A stretch of DNA of 64,000 nucleotides from Streptomyces sp. NBC_01803 (GCF_035917415.1 NZ_CP109073.1:3432501-3496500); one strand, 5' to 3'; shown: positions 35,449 to 45,337, counted from the stretch's first letter. A program made the numbers and translations. Notes: generated by a model from the letters alone, not told the origin.

Positions 35449-37035
35449 ATGCGCCTCCGCACCACAGGCCGCCTCGCCCTCGGCCTCCTCGCGTCCACGG
35501 CCCTGCTCGTCACCGCATGTTCGTCCAACGACCGCCCGGACGAACGCGCCCCCTCCGGGGCCGGCGAGAGCTCACCCGCCCCGGACGCGCCGCCGTTGGA
35601 GCCCCTCCCCGAGGAGATCCCGGCGGAGCTGCGGACGTACTACGACCAGGAGCTGAGCTGGAGCGCGTGCGAGGCGGGCTTCGAGTGCGCGACCCTGACC
35701 GTTCCGCTCGACTACGAGAACCCCGACCCGGCCGTCGACCTCCAGCTCACGGTCACCAGGGACCGGGCCGGAGACCCGGACGGGCGGATCGGCGCTCTCC
35801 TGATGAACCCCGGCGGCCCCGGCGCCTCGGCGGTCGACTTCGCGCAGGGCTCGGCGGAGTACCTGTTCCCCGAGGAGGTCCGCGCCCGTTACGACATGGT
35901 GGGCTTCGACGCCCGCGGCACCGGCCGCAGCGAGCCGGTGGCGTGTCTGTCCGGCCCCGAGATGGACGACTACACGCTGACCGACCGCACCCCCGACTCG
36001 GACGCGGAGATCGATGAACTGCTCGCGGCCTTCGAGGAGTTCGCGACCGGCTGCCAGGAGGAGTCGGGCGAGCTGCTGGAGCACATCTCGACCATCGAGT
36101 CCGCCCGGGACATGGACGTCCTGCGCGCCGCGCTGGGCGACGAGGACCTGCACTACATCGGCTTCTCGTACGGCACCAAGCTCGGCGCCGTCTACGCCGG
36201 CCTCTTCCCGCAGAACACCGGCCGGCTGGTGCTCGACGCGGCGATGGACCCCCGGCTCCCGACGCTGACCACCGACCGCGAGCAGGCGGGCGGCTTCGAG
36301 ACGGCGTTCCGCTCATTCGCGGAGGACTGCGTCTCCGGCCCCGACTGCGCGCTCGGCTCGGAAGACGCCGACGACGCCTCCCGCCGGCTGTCGGACTTCT
36401 TCGACCAGGTCGATGCCGAGCCGCTGCCGTCCGGCGACCCGGACCGCCCGCTGACGGAGTCCCTCGCGACCACCGGCGTTTCCATGGCGCTCTACGCCGA
36501 GGACCTGTGGCCGATGCTGCGCGACGCGCTCACGGCGGCGATCGACGACGGCGACGGCGCGGCGCTGCTGGAGCTGGCCGACCTGTACAACGAGCGTGAG
36601 CCGGACGGTTCGTACGGCACGACGATGTTCGCCTTCCCGGCGATCAGTTGCCTCGACAGCCCGGCCGGCAACGCGGACGCCGACGCGCTTGAGGACACCA
36701 TCGGCTCGTACGAGGAAGCCTCCCCGACGTTCGGCCGCGACTTCGCCTGGGCCACCCTGCTGTGCGCTGCCTGGCCCGTCGAGCCGACCGGCAGCCCGGT
36801 GAGCATCGCCGCCGAAGGCGCCACGGACATCCTGGTGATCGGCACCCTCCGGGACCCGGCCACCCCGTACTCCTGGGCCGAGGGCCTGGCCGACCAGCTC
36901 GACACCGGCATCCTCCTGACGTACGACGGTGACGGCCACGGCGCCTACGGCGGGGCGAGCGACTGCGTCGATTCCGCCGTCAACAGCTACCTGTTGGAGA
37001 ACAGCAGTCCGGAGGAGGGCACCACCTGTTCATGA
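35449..37035 (+). CDS. TAP-like alpha/beta hydrolase lipoprotein
   Basis: A 528-residue secreted hydrolase of the tripeptidyl-aminopeptidase type (Slp proteinases of Streptomyces). A signal peptide ends in lipobox VTAC. The oxyanion segment is LLMNPGGPGASA, the nucleophile Ser is in IGFSYGTKLG, and the C-terminal TAP-like domain supplies Asp (TLRDPATPYSWA) and His (GDGHGAYGG). It probably trims short peptides outside the membrane. TACGCT lies 8 bases before the ATG, so its leader is at most 1-2 bases. Confidence 0.88.
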   Translation: MRLRTTGRLALGLLASTALLVTACSSNDRPDERAPSGAGESSPAPDAPPLEPLPEEIPAELRTYYDQELSWSACEAGFECATLTVPLDYENPDPAVDLQLTVTRDRAGDPDGRIGALLMNPGGPGASAVDFAQGSAEYLFPEEVRARYDMVGFDARGTGRSEPVACLSGPEMDDYTLTDRTPDSDAEIDELLAAFEEFATGCQEESGELLEHISTIESARDMDVLRAALGDEDLHYIGFSYGTKLGAVYAGLFPQNTGRLVLDAAMDPRLPTLTTDREQAGGFETAFRSFAEDCVSGPDCALGSEDADDASRRLSDFFDQVDAEPLPSGDPDRPLTESLATTGVSMALYAEDLWPMLRDALTAAIDDGDGAALLELADLYNEREPDGSYGTTMFAFPAISCLDSPAGNADADALEDTIGSYEEASPTFGRDFAWATLLCAAWPVEPTGSPVSIAAEGATDILVIGTLRDPATPYSWAEGLADQLDTGILLTYDGDGHGAYGGASDCVDSAVNSYLLENSSPEEGTTCS

Positions 37036-37052
37036 GCTGGGATGATGTCGGT

Positions 37053-37259
37053 ATGCAGTGCATCCGCTACCGCACGGCCATATCGGCCCACGCCCAGCAC
37101 GCCCCGCTCCCGGCGGGGCTGAGCGAACAGGACCTCGACACCCACCTGACGACCTGCTTGGAGTGCCGTCGCTGGTCCAACCGCCTCCGCACACTGCGCG
37201 AGACGACCGACGACCTCCTCCGCCGAAGGCGTTCCGGGTCCCCCTCCAAACCTGTGTAG
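37053..37259 (+). CDS. Small zinc-finger (HC2-like) protein
   Basis: A 68-residue protein starting MQCIRYRTAISA with LDTHLTTCLECRRW: the N-terminal Cys and H-x3-C-x2-C arrangement match zinc-dependent anti-sigma-like zf-HC2 domains, though no membrane helix follows. Relatives begin at MQC, hence ATG 37053. ATG 37032, which overlaps the hydrolase stop (ATGA), would add 7 residues and allow coupling. The stop TAG overlaps the tRNA -10 box. Confidence 0.72.
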   Translation: MQCIRYRTAISAHAQHAPLPAGLSEQDLDTHLTTCLECRRWSNRLRTLRETTDDLLRRRRSGSPSKPV

Positions 37260-37301
37260 ACTGACCACCGCTGCGTCCCCCCGACGGGGGACCGCACGCC
37301 C

Positions 37302-37375
37302 GCCGCCTTAGCTCAGTCGGCCAGAGCGACGCACTCGTAATGCGTAGGTCAGGGGTTCGACTCCCCTAGGCGGCT
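37302..37375 (+). tRNA. tRNA-Thr (anticodon CGT)
   Basis: Acceptor stem GCCGCCT / AGGCGGC, D arm GCTCAGTCGGCCAGAGC, anticodon stem ACGCA / TGCGT around loop CTCGTAA (anticodon CGT, reads ACG), T arm AGGGG-TTCGACT-CCCCT, discriminator T and an encoded CCA at 37376-37378. TAGACT at 37257-37262 is a likely -10 box. The 3' half is one of two copies of the island repeat, so the gene's 3' end was probably supplied by an integrated element. Confidence 0.96.
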
Positions 37376-37376
37376 C
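37334..37376 (+). repeat. attL-like repeat in the tRNA-Thr gene
   Basis: The 43 bases from the anticodon loop to the tRNA 3' end recur at 47201-47243: 33 identical bases, one T-to-C change, then 9 identical. This is the standard signature of site-specific integration into a tRNA 3' end. Confidence 0.93.
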
Positions 37377-37383
37377 CATGGAG

Positions 37384-37413
37384 AACCCCAGGTCAATCCT
37401 CTGACCTGGGGTT
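37384..37413 (+). terminator. tRNA terminator supplied by the island
   Basis: Perfect 12-bp stem AACCCCAGGTCA / TGACCTGGGGTT with a 6-base loop, followed by TTCTTCG, directly after the tRNA and inside the island. Confidence 0.85.
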
Positions 37414-37461
37414 TCTTCGTTTCGTTGACCTTGGGATTCGGGCCAATCGGACACTCATGGT

Positions 37462-37947
37462 CTACGCATGGTAAAGCGTAGGTCCGAGGCTGACGGTCGG
37501 TAGTGATTCTGCCCTGCAAGGCTGTGAACTGGACTTTTGTTGCTCACTGTCGATCCGCCTCGGCCTGTTCGGAATGACGTGGTGGCCACTTAGTGGCCAA
37601 GCGTGCAGCCACCGTGCAGACCGGCTCCTGCTCGGCCGCGCGACTGGAGGCACTCGGGGGAACGGCTGTTGTGCCAGCCCGACAATCGCGCGTTCCAGAT
37701 ACTTGGCCGTCCAGCGCATGGTGTCGCGCTCCTCCTCGAGCTCGGGACCTTGCGGCGCAGGGCCTCAATCTCCGCCTCCAGCGCTGGCTTCGCCGCAGCA
37801 GGAGCCGGGGTCACCGCCCTCGGCGTGGCCTTGCCGGCTGCCCGAATCCACGTCCGGACCGTCTCCGCGTTGATGCCCGGGTCCGCGGCGATCGACACGA
37901 TCGTCGCTCCGGGCCGCGACTCGTATAACGTGACTGCATCTGATCAT
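37462..37947 (-). pseudogene. IS3-type transposase OrfA relic
   Basis: Read on the minus strand, the pieces IVSIAADPGINAETVRTW and IRAAGKATP give the helix-turn-helix of an IS3 OrfA, then ALEAEIEALRRKV continues after a frameshift as ELEEERDTMRWTAKYLERA, the leucine-zipper part. No OrfB with a DDE domain is present. A short inverted repeat (CTACGC / GCGTAG near 37461-37482) could be a worn end. Confidence 0.6.
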
Positions 37948-37976
37948 TCGTGATCAGAATCCGTGTCTCGCGTCCT

Positions 37977-40598
37977 TCAGCCGCCCGCGAGTAGGCGCTC
38001 GCGCTCGGCCGCCACGATCTCCCGTGCCAGCTCAGCGTCCGTGATATCGAACGCTTCCGGGGCGCTGTCGGCGGTTTCGGAGACGCGGGCGAACTCCGCG
38101 AAGAGTTGGTTCTTGCGCGCCAGGATCTCAATGATGCGCTGGTCGACGCCTTCTTCGGAGAGTAGGCGGTGTACTTGTACCGACTCCAGCTGCCCCATCC
38201 TGTGGGAGCGGCCGATGGCTTGCCATTCGGTCGTCGGTTTGAGCTGGGGCTCGCAGATCACGACGACCGATGCCGACTGAATGTTCAGACCGACGCCACC
38301 TGCCACGATCTGCGCGATGAGGACTGCCCCGTGGCGGGCTCGGGAGAACTCGTCAACCATGCTCTGTCGCTTCGCGGCGGGAACGGAGCCGGTAAGGGGC
38401 CCGAATACCTTCCCCGGAAGGACCGACGCCACTTCGTTGAGGACGTCACGGAAGTACGAGAAGACCAGCACCTTGCGCTCGTTGTCCTCTGCCTCCTGGA
38501 CGATGTCGATGAGGCGCTGCATCTTCTCGGACTTCGCGCCGGCGCGCAGCGCAGCCTGGCGCATGGCCATGAAGTTGCCCTCGACGACAGCCGCTCGGTA
38601 GTGCTGCTCGTCCGCGCTGGACATCGGCATCCACTCGTCGACTTCGAACCGCTCCGGGAGCTCGGTGAGGACGTCTTCCTGATTGCGCCGCAGGTAGGCC
38701 GGTGCCACCTGCTTCCGGAACTGGCGAGGAGCGATTTCCGAGGCGTTGATCGACAGGTCTGGCCGGAGGTAGCCAACGAGATTGCGGAATTCCTCGATCC
38801 GGTTCTCCAGCGGGGTGCCGGTCAGGAGGACCGCCCGCCCCGAGCACTTGATCAGGGCCGTGGAGCGCCGGGTTCGCTGGGCGTCCGGATTCTTGATGTA
38901 GTGCGCTTCGTCGAACACCAGGCATGCAGGTCCGGCACGTCCGGGAATCCGCCCTTCCAGCCACCCGAGGATGTCGTAGGTGGTGACCGCGACTCCACCG
39001 TTGCGGATCCAGGACTTCAGCGCGTCATCACGACCCGGCCCGTGCAGGCGATACGCACGCAGATCGGACTTTGCCTGGACTTCGCGCACCCAGTTGGTCA
39101 CGACAGCGGCGGGGCACACGACCAGGAAGTGGGAGGAGCCCTTGGCGCGCAAGTGAGCGAGCACGGCGAGTGATTCGACCGTCTTTCCCAGACCCATCTC
39201 GTCGCCGATGATGACCTTCCGTTGCACGATCGCGAAGCGGGCACCGAATGACTGGTACCCGCGCAGGGACGCCTTCAGATGGCTGGTTTCGAGCTTGAGT
39301 TCCCTGACCGCCTCGACGATTTCGGCCGGCAGGTCGCCTTGGCTCTTCTCGGCGTCGTCGGCCAGGAATCCGAGCTCCGCGAGCATCGCGTAGTAGTCGG
39401 CCGGGCGGGTGCTGAAATCCTCCCAAGGATCACCGCCTGCGACGTCTGCCCCACCGTCGAGCACCGCCCCGCGGCGCTCGACGGCCGCCAGCGCGGTCCG
39501 CAACTCGGCGACGGTCCGGGCCTGGGGGACGAGAGCCACGTGGGAGGTCTTGGAATCAAGGCTTTGGAGGAGCGGCCGAACCGCGTCGGCGGCAGCGAGG
39601 TCGGCTGTCGCGCTGCGGATCGAGCGTGCCGCGTCCCAAGCGCGCATCGTCTTGAGGAGCTTCGTGGTGGCGCGGGATCGGTTCTTGATGTCGATCCGGA
39701 CCGGCATCTCGTCCAGCGTGGTCTGCCAGATGGTGCGCGCGGCTCCGACCATCCGGTTGCCCGTCGTCTCACCGACTCCGGGGAGTGATCGAATCCGTGA
39801 TCTCTGGTCGAGGACCTGCTGCACGTTCCTGATCCCGGCATCGATCAGCGCCGTGATGCGCAGTTGGCCGCTGGTTGCGTCCTTGAGCCGCTCGACGGGC
39901 ATTTCGGCGACCAGCTTGCGAGCCTCGTCCTGTCGGACGGCATTGCCGGCGGCATTGACTGCCGTTCTGAACTGGTCCTCGCGCTGCAGGGCCTGATCGA
40001 TCGCGCTGATCGCGGTCTTGGCGACGTCCAGTTCATGCCGCCCGACGAGTTCGGCCCGGTCGCCGAGGCGCTGGGCGAAGCCGATCGTGTCATCGAGGAT
40101 GGACGAGGGCCCGATTGCGGGGAGAGCCTTCCTGTCCCATGCTGCCAGGCTTTCCAACTCGGTGACGAGTGGGGTGCTCGCAGCCCACTCGTGGAGGGAT
40201 ATCAGGTATGCCGCAGCTTCCCCTGCTTCGTCTTTGCGGCTCTTGCCCGAAAATACCCGGCGGGCACCGAACAGTGCCCGGACGGCCGTCAGCGCCCGGC
40301 CGGCGTCGTTTGTCAACTGGTTGATGCCCTGCTGGGCATTCGCCGTGAGCGCTGGAAGAGCCTGTCGGCAGGCCAGAGAGGTCACCAGGTCGACATCGGA
40401 CGGCGAGACTTGCAGTACGCGCCATGCGGTGGTGGCTCCTGTCTCGAGAGAAGCCACTCGGCCGAGGAACTGCCTGGCCGCGTCTTCCGCCGCTGCCTCG
40501 ACGGGCTCACGTTCCTCGACGATCCTCGCCGCGAACTTGCGCCACCCGCTGACTTCCTCCACCACACCACGAAGGTGCTGACGTTCTTCTCGCTCCAT
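37977..40598 (-). CDS. SNF2-family helicase with long novel N-terminus
   Basis: An 873-residue protein. Residues 1 to about 430 match no domain I recognise; they are mostly helical and contain a helix-hairpin-helix-like RSLPGVGETTGNRMVGAA near residue 270. The rest is a complete SNF2 motor: motif I GDEMGLGKT, motif II VFDEAHYIKN, motif III LLTGTPLEN, motif V GGVGLNIQSA and motif VI GRSHRMGQ. It may remodel or translocate on duplex DNA. It starts 125 bases from, and divergent to, the second helicase, suggesting joint control and joint function, probably in defence. GGGGG lies just before the ATG. Confidence 0.85.
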   Translation of the reverse strand: MEREERQHLRGVVEEVSGWRKFAARIVEEREPVEAAAEDAARQFLGRVASLETGATTAWRVLQVSPSDVDLVTSLACRQALPALTANAQQGINQLTNDAGRALTAVRALFGARRVFSGKSRKDEAGEAAAYLISLHEWAASTPLVTELESLAAWDRKALPAIGPSSILDDTIGFAQRLGDRAELVGRHELDVAKTAISAIDQALQREDQFRTAVNAAGNAVRQDEARKLVAEMPVERLKDATSGQLRITALIDAGIRNVQQVLDQRSRIRSLPGVGETTGNRMVGAARTIWQTTLDEMPVRIDIKNRSRATTKLLKTMRAWDAARSIRSATADLAAADAVRPLLQSLDSKTSHVALVPQARTVAELRTALAAVERRGAVLDGGADVAGGDPWEDFSTRPADYYAMLAELGFLADDAEKSQGDLPAEIVEAVRELKLETSHLKASLRGYQSFGARFAIVQRKVIIGDEMGLGKTVESLAVLAHLRAKGSSHFLVVCPAAVVTNWVREVQAKSDLRAYRLHGPGRDDALKSWIRNGGVAVTTYDILGWLEGRIPGRAGPACLVFDEAHYIKNPDAQRTRRSTALIKCSGRAVLLTGTPLENRIEEFRNLVGYLRPDLSINASEIAPRQFRKQVAPAYLRRNQEDVLTELPERFEVDEWMPMSSADEQHYRAAVVEGNFMAMRQAALRAGAKSEKMQRLIDIVQEAEDNERKVLVFSYFRDVLNEVASVLPGKVFGPLTGSVPAAKRQSMVDEFSRARHGAVLIAQIVAGGVGLNIQSASVVVICEPQLKPTTEWQAIGRSHRMGQLESVQVHRLLSEEGVDQRIIEILARKNQLFAEFARVSETADSAPEAFDITDAELAREIVAAERERLLAGG

Positions 40599-40723
40599 TG
40601 CCCCCGCCGACTCACATGACCTCTGCGAAGATTAGCGACCCCGGTTGACGAAGTCGACGGGACCACAAAACCGCCGGAACGTCCGAGTAGCGTTCGCAGG
40701 CTGCCGCCCAGGAGGTTCTGTAC

Positions 40724-43720
40724 GTGCTGCTCGAGGAGCTCAAGCCGGGTCTGCGGATCGACGGACTCATGCCGACGGAGGTCGTCACGGTCATCGCCGC
40801 TCAGTGGCACGGTGCAAACGCACTCGAGCTGACCTACAAGACCGCCGCGGGCGGCCTCGACCAGCGGGTCGTCTTCCGAAAGGACGAGGACAAGCTGAGC
40901 GTCGCCCGCAGCGGCAGCCGCGCCTTCGACGCGAACGCAAGTGACTTCAAGCTGGTCGCCGAGGCTCAGCGGATCTCACTGGCCGGCCTGTTCGACCCGA
41001 TGGTCGCCGTGGCGACCAGTGACGTTGAGCCGCTCCCGCACCAGATCCGCGCCGTGTACGGCGAGCTCATGCCCCGTACACCGCTGCGCTTCCTGCTCGC
41101 CGACGATCCGGGCGCAGGAAAGACAATCATGGCTGGGCTCTACATCAAGGAGCTGCTGCTGCGCAATGACGTCAAGCGGTGCCTCATCGTGGCTCCGGGA
41201 GGCCTGGTCGATCAGTGGCAGGACGAGCTCTTCTTCAAGTTCGGCCTCCGCTTCGACCTGCTCACCAACCAGCTCATCGACTCCCAGCTCCATCTCAACG
41301 TCTTCGAGACCACCCCGCTTCTGATCGCTCGCATGGACCAGCTTTCTCGTAACGAGCACTTGAAGGCGCACCTTCAGCAGACGGAGTGGGACCTGATCGT
41401 CGTTGACGAGGCGCACCGCATGGGTGCCCGCTACTTCGGCGGCAAGATGGAGAAGACCAAACGGTTCCAGCTCGGCGAAATGCTCGGCGAGATCACTCGC
41501 CACCTGCTCCTGATGACAGCGACCCCGCACTCGGGAAAGGAGGAGGACTTCCAGCTCTTCCTCACCCTGCTGGACCGTGACCGGTTCGAGGGCAGGCAGA
41601 AGAGGAACGCCGACGTTAGCGGGATCATGCGGCGCATGATCAAGGAAGACCTGCTCACCTTCGAGGGCAGGAAGCTCTTCCCCGAGCGCATCGCGGAGAC
41701 CGTCCCCTACGAGCTCACGGCACTCGAGTACGACCTTTACGAGGACGTCACCCACTATGTGCGCGAGGGGATGAACCGCGCCGACCGCGTCGGTGGTAAA
41801 CGCAAGAACACTGTCGGTTTTGCGCTTACCGTTCTGCAGCGACGCCTGGCCTCCAGCCCCGAGGCGATCTACAAGAGCCTCGTGCGGCGTACCGAGCGCC
41901 TGGAGCGCAAGAAGCAGGAGATCCTCAACGGCACCTGGCGCGAGAGCATGCCCACCATCGACCTCGCCGACTTCGACAACGACGACTTCAATGCCGAAGA
42001 GATCGAGGAGACCGAGGAGGAACTGCTCGATGCCGCGACGGCGGCGCAGACGGTCGAGGAGCTCAACGTCGAGCTCACCGAGCTGAGGGCGTTGGTGAAG
42101 ACGGCGCAGCGGGTCCGAGAGGCAGGTACGGACCGCAAGTGGACCGAGCTGTCCGCCCTCCTTCGAGACCACGCGCTGGCGACGGACGCCAATGGCCGGC
42201 CTCGGAAACTCATCATCTTCACCGAGCACCGCGACACCCTCCAGTATCTGCAGCGCAAGATCGGGTCGCTTCTGGGCAAGCCCGATGCAGTCAAGGCTAT
42301 TCACGGCGGCGTACGCCGGCCCGAGCGGCGGCAGATCACCGAAGGGTTCACCAAGAACCGCGACGTTCAGATCCTGCTGGCCACCGACGCCGCCGGCGAG
42401 GGACTCAACCTGCAGGCCGCACACCTGATGGTCAACTACGACCTGCCCTGGAACCCCAACCGCATCGAGCAGCGCTTCGGCCGCATCCACCGCATCGGCC
42501 AGGAGGAGGTCTGCCGGCTCTGGAACCTCGTCGCCTCCAACACCCGCGAGGGCGAGGTTTTCGCGCGCCTGCTGGAGAAGCTCGATCAGATGCACGAGGC
42601 GTACGGCGGGAAGGTCTTCGATGTCCTGGGAGAGGCGTTCGCCGAGACCCCGCTGCGAGACTTGCTGCTCGATGCCATCCAGTACGGTGAGCGGCCCGAT
42701 GTCAAGGAAAGGATGCACGAAGTCATCGACACCACCGTCGGAGACGGCCTCAAGTGCCTTCTGGACGAGCGTGCGCTCGCTTCGGAGCACCTCTCGGATG
42801 CCGATCTCCGCGCCCTGCGCACCACGATGGACGAAGCCCGCTCTCGACGTCTTCAGCCGCACTCCATCGAATCGACCTTCAAGGAAGCCTTCACCCGGCT
42901 CGGTGGCCGGATCGTCAAGCGCGAACAGGGGCATTACGAGATAGCCAACGTGCCCCAGCACATCCGCTCGGCAGGCAACGGACCGATTGCCACCAAGTAC
43001 GACCGCATCACCTTCGACCTCAGCCACGTCCAGCCTGACGACCGCGCCCGCGCCGACCTGCTCGCCCCCGGCCACCCGCTGCACGACGCCGTCATGGACG
43101 AAACCATCCGGAACTTCGGGGGTGCCCTGAACCAGGGCACGGTCCTCGTCTCGGCCACCCTCGAAGAACAGCACCTCCTCGTCGGGGTCGTCGAGGAGGT
43201 CGCGGACGCCACTGGTGAGTCGGTGGCCCGACGGTTCGCCTACGCTTACGTCGACAGCCACGGCATCGTGCACCCGGCCGGCCACGCGCCCTACCTCGAC
43301 TGCGTCGCGGCGCCCAACGGCGCGGCGACCGACATTGCATGCGGACTTCCCTGGCTCGCAGACGCCGAAGACAAGGCAACCAGCTGGATCATCGCCAACC
43401 AGCTTCCCGAATACCTGGCCGAGGTCCAGCCCCCTCGCCTGGCGGAGTTGATCAAGACTCGGGAACTGGTGACCAAGCGCCTGACCTCGGAGAGCGAGCG
43501 GTTGCTCCTCGATGCTGCGGCGGCCGCTGAGAAGGAACGGAGGGGCGAGAAGCCCAAGGAGTCCTCCGAGAGCCTCCGCCGCAAGGCTGTCGAGCTCGAT
43601 GTACGGCTTCGAAGGCGTCTCGCACTGCTCGACCAGCAGCAGCTGATGTCGACGAAGCCGCCGCAGATCCTCACCGCGGCGCTTGTGCTGAGCGTTTCCG
43701 ATCTACCCCCTTGCGGGTGA
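40724..43720 (+). CDS. RapA/DrmD-like helicase, C-terminus lost
   Basis: A 998-residue superfamily-2 helicase: motif I DDPGAGKT (Lys133), motif II VVDEAHRMG (residue 228 on), motif III LLMTATPHSG, then LATDAAGEGLNLQ and QRFGRIHRIGQ. The layout matches the large helicases of DISARM-like and related defence islands (DrmD type), which normally continue past a TAALVLP-like segment into a further domain, often DUF3883. Here homology stops at ILTAALVL and the frame ends 9 codons later, where an IS4 relic begins, so the last 100-200 residues are missing. GTG 40724 has GGAGG 8 bases upstream. Confidence 0.83.
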   Translation: MLLEELKPGLRIDGLMPTEVVTVIAAQWHGANALELTYKTAAGGLDQRVVFRKDEDKLSVARSGSRAFDANASDFKLVAEAQRISLAGLFDPMVAVATSDVEPLPHQIRAVYGELMPRTPLRFLLADDPGAGKTIMAGLYIKELLLRNDVKRCLIVAPGGLVDQWQDELFFKFGLRFDLLTNQLIDSQLHLNVFETTPLLIARMDQLSRNEHLKAHLQQTEWDLIVVDEAHRMGARYFGGKMEKTKRFQLGEMLGEITRHLLLMTATPHSGKEEDFQLFLTLLDRDRFEGRQKRNADVSGIMRRMIKEDLLTFEGRKLFPERIAETVPYELTALEYDLYEDVTHYVREGMNRADRVGGKRKNTVGFALTVLQRRLASSPEAIYKSLVRRTERLERKKQEILNGTWRESMPTIDLADFDNDDFNAEEIEETEEELLDAATAAQTVEELNVELTELRALVKTAQRVREAGTDRKWTELSALLRDHALATDANGRPRKLIIFTEHRDTLQYLQRKIGSLLGKPDAVKAIHGGVRRPERRQITEGFTKNRDVQILLATDAAGEGLNLQAAHLMVNYDLPWNPNRIEQRFGRIHRIGQEEVCRLWNLVASNTREGEVFARLLEKLDQMHEAYGGKVFDVLGEAFAETPLRDLLLDAIQYGERPDVKERMHEVIDTTVGDGLKCLLDERALASEHLSDADLRALRTTMDEARSRRLQPHSIESTFKEAFTRLGGRIVKREQGHYEIANVPQHIRSAGNGPIATKYDRITFDLSHVQPDDRARADLLAPGHPLHDAVMDETIRNFGGALNQGTVLVSATLEEQHLLVGVVEEVADATGESVARRFAYAYVDSHGIVHPAGHAPYLDCVAAPNGAATDIACGLPWLADAEDKATSWIIANQLPEYLAEVQPPRLAELIKTRELVTKRLTSESERLLLDAAAAAEKERRGEKPKESSESLRRKAVELDVRLRRRLALLDQQQLMSTKPPQILTAALVLSVSDLPPCG

Positions 43721-43757
43721 AGATCGCTTTTGTGTGATCACGACAATACCGTTGCGT

Positions 43758-44883
43758 TTAGCGTCGGCGGTGGGGCGCAAGTCCGTCCTCCAGGATGGCG
43801 ATCTCGAAGTGGAAGCTGCAGGACTGGGCGACTTGGGGATGTTTGCCCACATTTGCCGAGTGCTTGCTGGTGGGGTTCTTCCGGCTGCGTGCCTTGATGC
43901 GGGGACGTCGCCGGGCGGGCCAGAGCGCGGCGAGTGCGGCCCGGCCGATCGCCCCGACGAGTTCGACGGGCCTGGCAGGGCGAATCCCGGCGGCGACGAT
44001 AACTTGGTCGCCTGCGGTTTCCAGGAGCACGGTGAAGCTGATCCGGTCCATGTCCAGGCCGGGCCGGGTGCTCGCGATGTCGGCGGCGCTGGGGATCAGG
44101 GCCTGGTAGACCGTCAGGAGCGCGTAGAACTCCTGGTCGATGCCGTCCAGGCTGCGTGAGCGCAGGACGCGTCCGTCCAGCATCGTCGCCTTGATCGAGA
44201 AATAGGTGGTCTCGACCTGCCACCTCTCATGGTAGAGATCCACCAACTCCCGGGCGGGGTAGCGTTGGTGGTCGAGCAGGCTGGTGATCAGCCGCCACTG
44301 CACTCGGCGCGCGGTGCCGTCGGCCAGGGTGACGGTAACCCATGCCTCCACCACCCGTACCGGCAGGAGCCGGTAGCCGCCGTTCAGCTGGGCCAGGTAG
44401 GAGCCGTCGGGCAGGCGGCGCCCGACGGTGGGGCAACGCCGGGCGCTGGAGCGCACCAGGAACTGCGCCCCGGTCGCGGCGACCTCGCCCAGGAAGTCGA
44501 AGGCGTCGAAGGCGGCGTCCGCCAGCAGCAGCGTCGAGCGGTCCAGGGCGGTCAGTAGCTGTGCGGCGTAGGGGAGTTCCCCGGTGCACTCGGGTCCGAA
44601 CGCGCCGCGAGCAGGGCGCGGGTGCCGCACTCGACCAGGACCAGCAGGCGCAGCAGCGGGTAGTCGAACTCGATCTTCTCGCCCGCGCGTTTGGGGTAGC
44701 CCCAGGTGGCCTGTTCGTGGTCGGGCACGTGGAGGCTGGTGCCGTCACGATGACCGGGCCATGCCGCACCTGCCCCGCACCGCTCGCCAGCTCAGTAGGG
44801 TGGCCGGGTAGCTGTCCGAGGTCGTTGAGCAGGAGGGTTCCGTCCGGTGCACCCCGACCGCTTGGTTTGGGCACCAGGAACAC
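43758..44883 (-). pseudogene. IS4-family transposase, frameshifted
   Basis: The 3' two thirds read as one frame (44630 down to 43758) with LLLADAAFDAFDF (second catalytic Asp) and YHERWQVETTYFSIK, the exact Y-(2)-R-(3)-E-(6)-K signature of IS4. The 5' part continues in other frames (DGTSLHVPDHEQATWGYPKR), so at least two single-base shifts, near 44605 and 44750, inactivate it. I could not find clear terminal inverted repeats; the left end must be near 43688-43757. Confidence 0.8.
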
Positions 44884-44917
44884 TTCGGGCTGGCGTCAAG
44901 TTGTCGGGCCGGCGGGG

Positions 44918-45337
44918 TCAGTGGTCGGCGCTGCCAGGCGGGACGACCCATTGGGTGGGCTGGCCGGTGAGTGAGGCGATCATGTCGAAGTCGCCGTCGT
45001 AGTGGAGGATCGTGACGCGATTCTGCTCGGCGGTGGCGGCGATGAGGAGGTCGGGGAGCGACAGGGCGCGGTGGAAGCCTGCGTTGAGGGCGTGCCGCTG
45101 GACCTCTAGGGCGCGGGTGAAGCTGTCGTCGTCGGTGCGCAGGTAATCGAAGGCGTGGAGCCAGGTGCTGATGCGCGTTGCTTCTGCGCTGTCCCGTGCC
45201 GAGTGGATCATCTCGTACTCGGTGGGCTGGCAGACGGCGAGTAGGTAGCGCTCGTGGAGTGGTTTCAGAACCTCTCTGACGCTGGGTTTGGTCCAGCGGG
45301 CGAGGGCGGACTTGTCGATCAGGTAGCGGTCTTGCAT
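44918..45337 (-). CDS. vapC: VapC-type PIN-domain toxin
   Basis: A 139-residue PIN ribonuclease. Acidic metal-binding residues are in place: Asp8 (RYLIDKSAL), Glu40/42 (PTEYEM), Asp96 (SLPDLLIAATAE) and Asp114/116 (HYDGDFD). It likely cuts RNA when freed from its antitoxin. The ATG overlaps the antitoxin stop by 3-4 bases, the usual antitoxin-toxin order. Both genes look intact although flanked by relics. Confidence 0.88.
   Translation of the reverse strand: MQDRYLIDKSALARWTKPSVREVLKPLHERYLLAVCQPTEYEMIHSARDSAEATRISTWLHAFDYLRTDDDSFTRALEVQRHALNAGFHRALSLPDLLIAATAEQNRVTILHYDGDFDMIASLTGQPTQWVVPPGSADH

Noticed and set aside
37384..37413. Riboswitch or attenuator after the tRNA
   Set aside because: It is a simple perfect hairpin with a T-rich tail and no downstream gene on the same strand within 3 kb; a terminator explains it.
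40976..43285. 769-codon minus-strand frame opposite the second helicase
   Set aside because: Antisense shadow of a clearly coding frame; no motifs of its own.
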